In this document: piece after piece, positions 4,915-8,813 of the stretch
Layout of the letters: each line of letters begins with the position of its first letter
How positions within the stretch are numbered: position 1 is the first letter of the stretch
Source: an uncultured Oscillospiraceae bacterium
GTDB lineage: Bacteria; Bacillota; Clostridia; Oscillospirales; Oscillospiraceae
Direction of reading: 5' to 3'
DNA: 8,813 nt
Assembly: GCA_910584835.1 (NCBI GenBank)
Contig: CAJUEG010000094.1
Coordinates: 1 to 8,813, forward strand
Program-made: the position numbers and the translations under genes
Notes under the pieces: generated by a model
The model's input: only the letters and a program-made list of their open reading frames with translations
What the model was told of the DNA's origin: nothing
Database searches by the model: none

Positions 4915-6525
4915 TCACTCACATTCGATGACCGCCCGCTTGACCGCGGGGATGGAGGCGGGGGAGACGGACAGCTCGTCGATGCCCACGCTCATGTAGA
5001 AGGCGGTGAGGGCGGTGTTGGCGGCGGACTCGCCGCAGATGCCCACCCAGATGCCCGCGTCGTGGGCCGCCTTGGCGGTGCGCTCAATGAGGCGCAGCAC
5101 AGCCGGGTGGCCGGAATCGAAGAGATGGCTGATGTTGGCGTTCATCCGATCCGCCGCCAGGGTGTACTGGGTCAGGTCATTGGTGCCGATGGAGAAGAAA
5201 TCCACCTCCTTGGCCAGCACGTCGGCCATGACGGCGGCGGCGGGGGTCTCGATCATGATGCCGTACTCCACCTCCTGGCTGTAGGGCACCCCCTCCTTGT
5301 CCAGCTCCTGGCGCACCTGGGCCAGGATGGTCTTGATCTCCAGCACCTGCTCCAGGTGGGTGATCATGGGGAACATGACGTTCAGCTTGCCGTACACCGA
5401 CGCCCGCAGCAGCGCCCGCAGCTGGGTGCGGAAGATCTCCGGCTGCTTCAGGCAGATGCGGATGGCGCGGTAGCCCATGGCAGGGTTCTCCTCCCCCTCA
5501 ATGCCGAAGTAGGGGGCCTGCTTGTCGCTGCCCAGATCCAGGGTGCGCACCACCACCGGCCGGGGGGCCAGCCGGGCCAGCACCTCCTTGTAGATCTGGA
5601 ACTGGGCCTCCTCGGTGGGGAAGTCGGGGCTGTCCAGGTAGATGAACTCGCTGCGGAACAGGCCAACCCCGCCGCCGCCCCGGGCGATGACCGCGTCGAT
5701 ATCGTTGAGCCCGCCGATGTTGGCGCACACCAGGACCTTGTGCCCGCTCTTGGTCACCGCCTTGCGGTCCTTATAGGCTTCCAGCGCGGCCTGGTCGGCC
5801 AGAAACGCCTCCCTGCGGCGGGTGAAGTCCGCCCGGGCGGCCTCGTCCGGGTGGGGGAGCACCTCGCCGGTGGAGCCGTCGATGGCCACAAGGCCGGACT
5901 TGGGCAGCTTGGCGTAGTCATCCCCCATGCCCACGATGCAGGGGATGCCCAGGGTGCGGGCCAGGATGACGGAGTGGGAGGTGGACGAGCCCAGCTTGGT
6001 GACAAAGCCGGCCACCCGGTTTTTGTCCAGCCGGACGGTCTGGCTGGGCAGCAGGTCCTCCGCCGCCACAATCACCGGCTCGTCGGGGAACTCGGCGGCG
6101 TCGGGGATGCCCTTGAGCACCCGGATCAGCCGGTTGCCCACGTCCATGATATCGGCGGAGCGGGCCTGCATGTACTCGTCCTCCATGGCCTTGAACATGG
6201 CGGCCAGGCCGTCCGCCGTCTCCCGCACGGCGTATTCGGCGTTAACACCCTGATCCAGCAGCTCGTCTATGCCGTCGATGAGGTCCGGGTCCTCCAGCAT
6301 CATGCGGTGGATGTCAAACACCTGGGCCACGTTTTCATCGGTGGCCCGGGCCTTCTCGTACAGGCCGTCCAGCTCCCGGATGGCCTGGGCGGCGGCCTGC
6401 TCATAGCGCTGGTGCTGCCGGGCCGGGTCCAGGCCGGTCTCCTTGGTGACCGACAGGTCGGGCTCCTCCAGGTAAAACAGCGGGGCTACAGCCGCTCCCG
6501 CCGAAGCGGCGATTCCTTTTAACAT
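4915..6525 (-). CDS. ptsI: Phosphoenolpyruvate-protein phosphotransferase (PTS Enzyme I)
   Basis: Enzyme I takes phosphate from PEP onto a histidine and passes it to HPr, the first step of sugar uptake by the phosphotransferase system; it is cytosolic. The 536 residues show the N-terminal HPr-binding helical region, the phosphohistidine loop GSSTSHSVILAR (179-190, H184), the PEP-binding GVGLFRSEF (286-294, R291), RTLDLGSDK (327-335), MIETPAA (424-430), FSIGTNDLTQY (444-454) and the catalytic cysteine in GICGES (495-500, C497). The usual second glycine of the phosphorylation loop is Ser180. The protein ends about 40 residues before the usual end (about 570-575 in E. coli and B. subtilis), lacking the last helices, although no frameshift is seen. 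The ATG at 6525 has GGAGGT 7 bases upstream and begins MLKGIAASAG, as in the family. No ptsH is within the window. Confidence 0.96.
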   Translation of the reverse strand: MLKGIAASAGAAVAPLFYLEEPDLSVTKETGLDPARQHQRYEQAAAQAIRELDGLYEKARATDENVAQVFDIHRMMLEDPDLIDGIDELLDQGVNAEYAVRETADGLAAMFKAMEDEYMQARSADIMDVGNRLIRVLKGIPDAAEFPDEPVIVAAEDLLPSQTVRLDKNRVAGFVTKLGSSTSHSVILARTLGIPCIVGMGDDYAKLPKSGLVAIDGSTGEVLPHPDEAARADFTRRREAFLADQAALEAYKDRKAVTKSGHKVLVCANIGGLNDIDAVIARGGGGVGLFRSEFIYLDSPDFPTEEAQFQIYKEVLARLAPRPVVVRTLDLGSDKQAPYFGIEGEENPAMGYRAIRICLKQPEIFRTQLRALLRASVYGKLNVMFPMITHLEQVLEIKTILAQVRQELDKEGVPYSQEVEYGIMIETPAAAVMADVLAKEVDFFSIGTNDLTQYTLAADRMNANISHLFDSGHPAVLRLIERTAKAAHDAGIWVGICGESAANTALTAFYMSVGIDELSVSPASIPAVKRAVIECE

Positions 6526-6532
6526 GCAAAGG

Positions 6533-6538
6533 ACCTCC
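6533..6538 (-). promoter_or_regulatory. Ribosome binding site that sets the ptsI start
   Basis: GGAGGT on the minus strand, 7 bases before the ATG at 6525. It overlaps an in-frame upstream ATG at 6540, ruling out that longer start. Confidence 0.75.
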
Positions 6539-6590
6539 ATTCTTTTGGCAAGTTTACATAGGTGCGCCAATGCCGCGCAGCTCTTATTTG

Positions 6591-6619
6591 TGTATATCAT
6601 ATAATCCCGTTTCCCGCAA
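6591..6619 (-). promoter_or_regulatory. Probable ptsI promoter with AT-rich upstream element
   Basis: On the minus strand TTGCGG (6619-6614), a 17-base spacer, then TATACA (6596-6591) preceded by TG one base before it, an extended -10. About ten bases beyond the -35 box lies a run of A and T (6630-6650 on the plus strand, AAATTTTTTTATAAATTTTT-like) that could act as an UP element. The -35 box is weak, so the call rests on spacing and the extended -10. Confidence 0.5.
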
Positions 6620-6671
6620 TGGGTAATGGCAAATTTTTTTATAAATTTTTCCCCGCCTCCCCCATTTTTTT

Positions 6672-6697
6672 AAAAGACCCGCCCCGCCGGGTTTTTT
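6672..6697 (+). terminator. Intrinsic-terminator-like hairpin in the ptsI-recD2 intergenic region
   Basis: AAAAGACCCG (6672-6681) pairs with CGGGTTTTTT (6688-6697) through 10 positions, one a G-T wobble, around a 6-base loop; the T run is part of the 3' arm. It sits 12 bases before the -35 box of recD2, with no known plus-strand gene before it for about 1.8 kb. It may insulate recD2 from antisense read-through or end a short transcript. Confidence 0.5.
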
Positions 6698-6708
6698 CGC
6701 CCGCCCCC

Positions 6709-6737
6709 TTGAAAAATATGGCGGGGCCTGCTATAAT
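6709..6737 (+). promoter_or_regulatory. Sigma-A promoter of recD2
   Basis: TTGAAA (6709-6714), a 17-base spacer, then a perfect TATAAT (6732-6737). The predicted start near 6744 leaves a leader of about 28 bases to the ATG at 6772. Confidence 0.82.
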
Positions 6738-6771
6738 ACGCTAAAACGTTTGTTTGGAAGAAGGGATGGCC

Positions 6772-8813
6772 ATGCAGCCGGACATCGCCGGGGCGGCGGA
6801 GCGCAATCAGGTGGAGGGCACTGTGTCCGCTGTGCTGTTCCGCAACGAGGAGAACGGCTACACCGTGCTCAAGCTGGACTGCGGGGAGCGGGGGGAGATC
6901 ACGGCGGTGGGCTGTATGCCCGGCGCGGCCCCCGGCGAGGCGCTGGAGCTGGAGGGCTCCTGGGGCCGCCACCCCAGCTACGGCGAGCAGTTCAAGGCGG
7001 AGGTGGTCACCCGGCGCATGCCTGTGGGGGAGAAGGCCATCTTTGAATACCTCTCCTCCGGGGTGGTCAAGGGCATCCGCATGGGGCTGGCCCGGCAGAT
7101 CGTGGACCGCTTCGGGGAGGATGCCCTGGCCGTCATTGAGAACGAGCCGGAAAAGCTGTGCGAGATCCGGGGGGTGTCCCCCAAGCGGGCCCGGGCCATC
7201 GGCGAGGATTTCCGGCAGAAAATGGGGATGCGCCGGCTGGCGGAGTTCCTTTCGGAGCACCGCCTGCCCCTCACCGCCGCCATGCCGCTGTACCAGCGCT
7301 TCGGCGACTACGCGGTGGAGGTGGTGCGGGACAACCCCTATCTGCTGGCGGACCGCACCCTGGAGATCCCCTTCGCCCAGGTGGACCAGCTGGCCATCGA
7401 GCTGGGGGTGGCGGGGGACGACCCCCAGCGGGTGGAGGCCGCGCTCATCTTCGAGCTGGACCACAACGCCGACAACGGCCACGTGTTCCTGCCCGAGCAG
7501 AAGCTGCTGTCCGCCACCGCCGCCCTCATCGGGGTGGAGGGGGACTGCCTGGCCCAGGGGCTGGACGCCCTCATCGAGCGGGGCGAGGTGGTGAAGGAGG
7601 ACATCGCCGGGGTGACCGCCTGCTACCCCGCGGGCCTGTACGGCGCGGAGTGCTACGTGGCCATGCGGCTGGGGGAGATGTGCCGCACCGAGATCACCCC
7701 GCCGGAGGGGCTGGGCGGGCTCATCGACGCCATCCAGAAGGAGCAGGGTATCCGCTACGCCAGGCAGCAGCGCACGGCGGTGGAGCTGGCCGCCTCCCGG
7801 CAGGTGATGCTGCTCACCGGCGGGCCGGGGACGGGAAAGACCACCTCGCTGCGGGGGGTGCTGGCCCTGTTTGAGACGCTGGGGCTGGAGACCGCCCTCA
7901 CCGCCCCCACCGGGCGGGCGGCCAAGCGGATGGGGGAGACCTGCGGGACGGACGCCCTCACCATCCACCGGCTGCTGGAGACCAAGCTGGACCCCTTCAC
8001 CGGCCAGCTGGCCTTCACCAAGAACCAGGACGACCCCCTGGAGGTGGACGCGGTGATCGTGGACGAGACCTCCATGGTGGACGTGTCCCTCATGGCGGCG
8101 CTGCTGGCCGCCCTCCGGGGGGACTGCCGGCTGGTGCTGGTGGGGGACCCGGACCAGCTGCCCTCGGTGGGGCCGGGCAACGTGCTGGACCACCTGATCC
8201 GCTCCGGGGTGGTGCCCGCGGTGTCGCTGACCGAGATTTTCCGCCAGGCCAGGGAGAGCGCCATTGTCATGAACGCCCACGGGGTGAACCGGGGCAGCGT
8301 GCCCGAGCTGAAAAACAAGGCCAGGGACTTCTTTTATCTGGCCCGGAGGGACGCGGCCCGCACGGCGGACACCATTGTGGAGCTGTGCAAAACCCGCCTG
8401 CCCCAGAACATGGGCATTCCCCCGGAGCAGATCCAGGTGCTCACCCCCACCCGGAAGCGGGGGGCGGGCACCGCCGCGCTGAACCGGGCCCTCCAGGAGG
8501 CGCTCAACCCCGCCGCGGACGGCAAGGGGGAGCGGGCCTTCGGCCCCTACATTTTCCGGGAGGGCGACCGGGTGATGCAGGTGAAGAACAACTACGACCT
8601 GTTCTGGGAGAACCCGGACACCGGGGAAAAGGACCTGGGGGTGTTCAACGGCGACATCGGCACCATTCTGGAGGTGGACGCGGGGGGGATCACCGTGTCC
8701 TTCGACGGGCGGCTGGCCGCCTATCCCCCGGAGCTGCTGGGGGAGCTGGAGCCCGCCTACGCCGTCACCGTCCACAAGGCCCAGGGCAGCGAGTACCGGG
8801 CGGTGATCCTGGC
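6772..8813 (+). CDS. recD2: RecD-like ATP-dependent DNA helicase RecD2 (3' end cut by window edge)
   Basis: RecD2 is a superfamily-1B 5'-3' DNA helicase, found in bacteria without RecBCD partners, involved in repair and replication-fork upkeep. About 680 codons are visible, without a stop. The N-terminal OB-like domain begins VEGTVSAVLFRNEENGYTVL (14-33). Helix-hairpin-helix-like segments follow (about residues 90-150, VVKGIRMGLA and EIRGVSPKRARAIGEDF). Walker A is GGPGTGKTT (350-358), motif Ia is TAPTGRAAKRM, motif II is VIVDETSMVD (428-437, D431 and E432), motif III is VGDPDQLPSVGPGN (near 457-470), and motif IV includes TEIFRQA. QVLTPTRKRGAGT precedes motifs V and VI; the visible part ends at VTVHKAQGSEYRAVIL, so roughly the last 60-70 residues are missing. 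The start at 6772 is preferred because AGAAGG lies 7 bases upstream; the ATG at 6766, two codons earlier, is possible but lies only one base from that site. The long run without neighbours on this strand suggests transcription from its own promoter. Confidence 0.95.
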   Translation, partial: MQPDIAGAAERNQVEGTVSAVLFRNEENGYTVLKLDCGERGEITAVGCMPGAAPGEALELEGSWGRHPSYGEQFKAEVVTRRMPVGEKAIFEYLSSGVVKGIRMGLARQIVDRFGEDALAVIENEPEKLCEIRGVSPKRARAIGEDFRQKMGMRRLAEFLSEHRLPLTAAMPLYQRFGDYAVEVVRDNPYLLADRTLEIPFAQVDQLAIELGVAGDDPQRVEAALIFELDHNADNGHVFLPEQKLLSATAALIGVEGDCLAQGLDALIERGEVVKEDIAGVTACYPAGLYGAECYVAMRLGEMCRTEITPPEGLGGLIDAIQKEQGIRYARQQRTAVELAASRQVMLLTGGPGTGKTTSLRGVLALFETLGLETALTAPTGRAAKRMGETCGTDALTIHRLLETKLDPFTGQLAFTKNQDDPLEVDAVIVDETSMVDVSLMAALLAALRGDCRLVLVGDPDQLPSVGPGNVLDHLIRSGVVPAVSLTEIFRQARESAIVMNAHGVNRGSVPELKNKARDFFYLARRDAARTADTIVELCKTRLPQNMGIPPEQIQVLTPTRKRGAGTAALNRALQEALNPAADGKGERAFGPYIFREGDRVMQVKNNYDLFWENPDTGEKDLGVFNGDIGTILEVDAGGITVSFDGRLAAYPPELLGELEPAYAVTVHKAQGSEYRAVIL

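Noticed and set aside
4897..6522. Long open frame on the plus strand (541 codons) opposite ptsI
   Set aside because: It is the antisense shadow of ptsI, with a Gly/Val/His/Gln-rich composition and no ribosome binding site of note.
6541..6571. TTGGC...GCCAA inverted repeat in the ptsI leader as an operator
   Set aside because: The arms are only 5 bases with a 16-base gap and no match to a known catabolite-control site; chance is likely.
6670..8775. Long open frame on the minus strand (701 codons) opposite recD2
   Set aside because: The low-complexity His/Gly/Pro/Gln-rich product matches nothing, and all RecD2 motifs are on the plus strand.

Overview
The window is about 8.8 kb of very GC-rich DNA (roughly two thirds G+C by eye) with strong AGGAGG-like ribosome binding sites, vegetative TTGACA/TATAAT promoters, a large Firmicutes-type SRP RNA placed before dnaX, and PtsI and RecD2 proteins of Firmicutes type. 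The best guess is a high-GC clostridial gut anaerobe of the Oscillospiraceae (Flavonifractor, Pseudoflavonifractor or Intestinimonas-like). The lineage is inferred from gene content and composition, not from a database match.

Left part (1-1590, all on the minus strand): the first 99 codons of dnaX (DNA polymerase III gamma/tau), cut by the window edge; a GC-rich leader of about 245 bases with direct repeats and an intrinsic-terminator-like hairpin close to the dnaX start; the 275-nt SRP RNA gene (ffs) with its own near-consensus promoter; and a GNAT-family N-acetyltransferase with its own terminator and promoter. The ffs-dnaX order matches the well-known scr-dnaX order of Bacillus subtilis.

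Middle part (1640-4903): a divergent promoter pair, then a tight three-gene operon on the plus strand: an ATP-grasp ligase, a PHP-domain phosphoesterase, and a NodB-type polysaccharide deacetylase homologue with an SLH-like C-terminal region. The gaps are only 2 and 3 bases, and the operon ends at a perfect 20-bp hairpin shared with the converging ptsI gene. This is the least understood part of the window. It looks like a small pathway that builds or edits a cell-envelope or small-molecule conjugate, but the substrate cannot be read from sequence.

Right part (4904-8813): ptsI (Enzyme I of the phosphotransferase system) on the minus strand, with no ptsH in the window, then a 246-base divergent intergenic region with two opposing promoters and an intrinsic-terminator-like hairpin, then recD2 (RecD-like 5'-3' DNA helicase) on the plus strand, running off the right edge just after helicase motif VI. 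No CRISPR array, insertion sequence, tRNA or prophage gene was seen.
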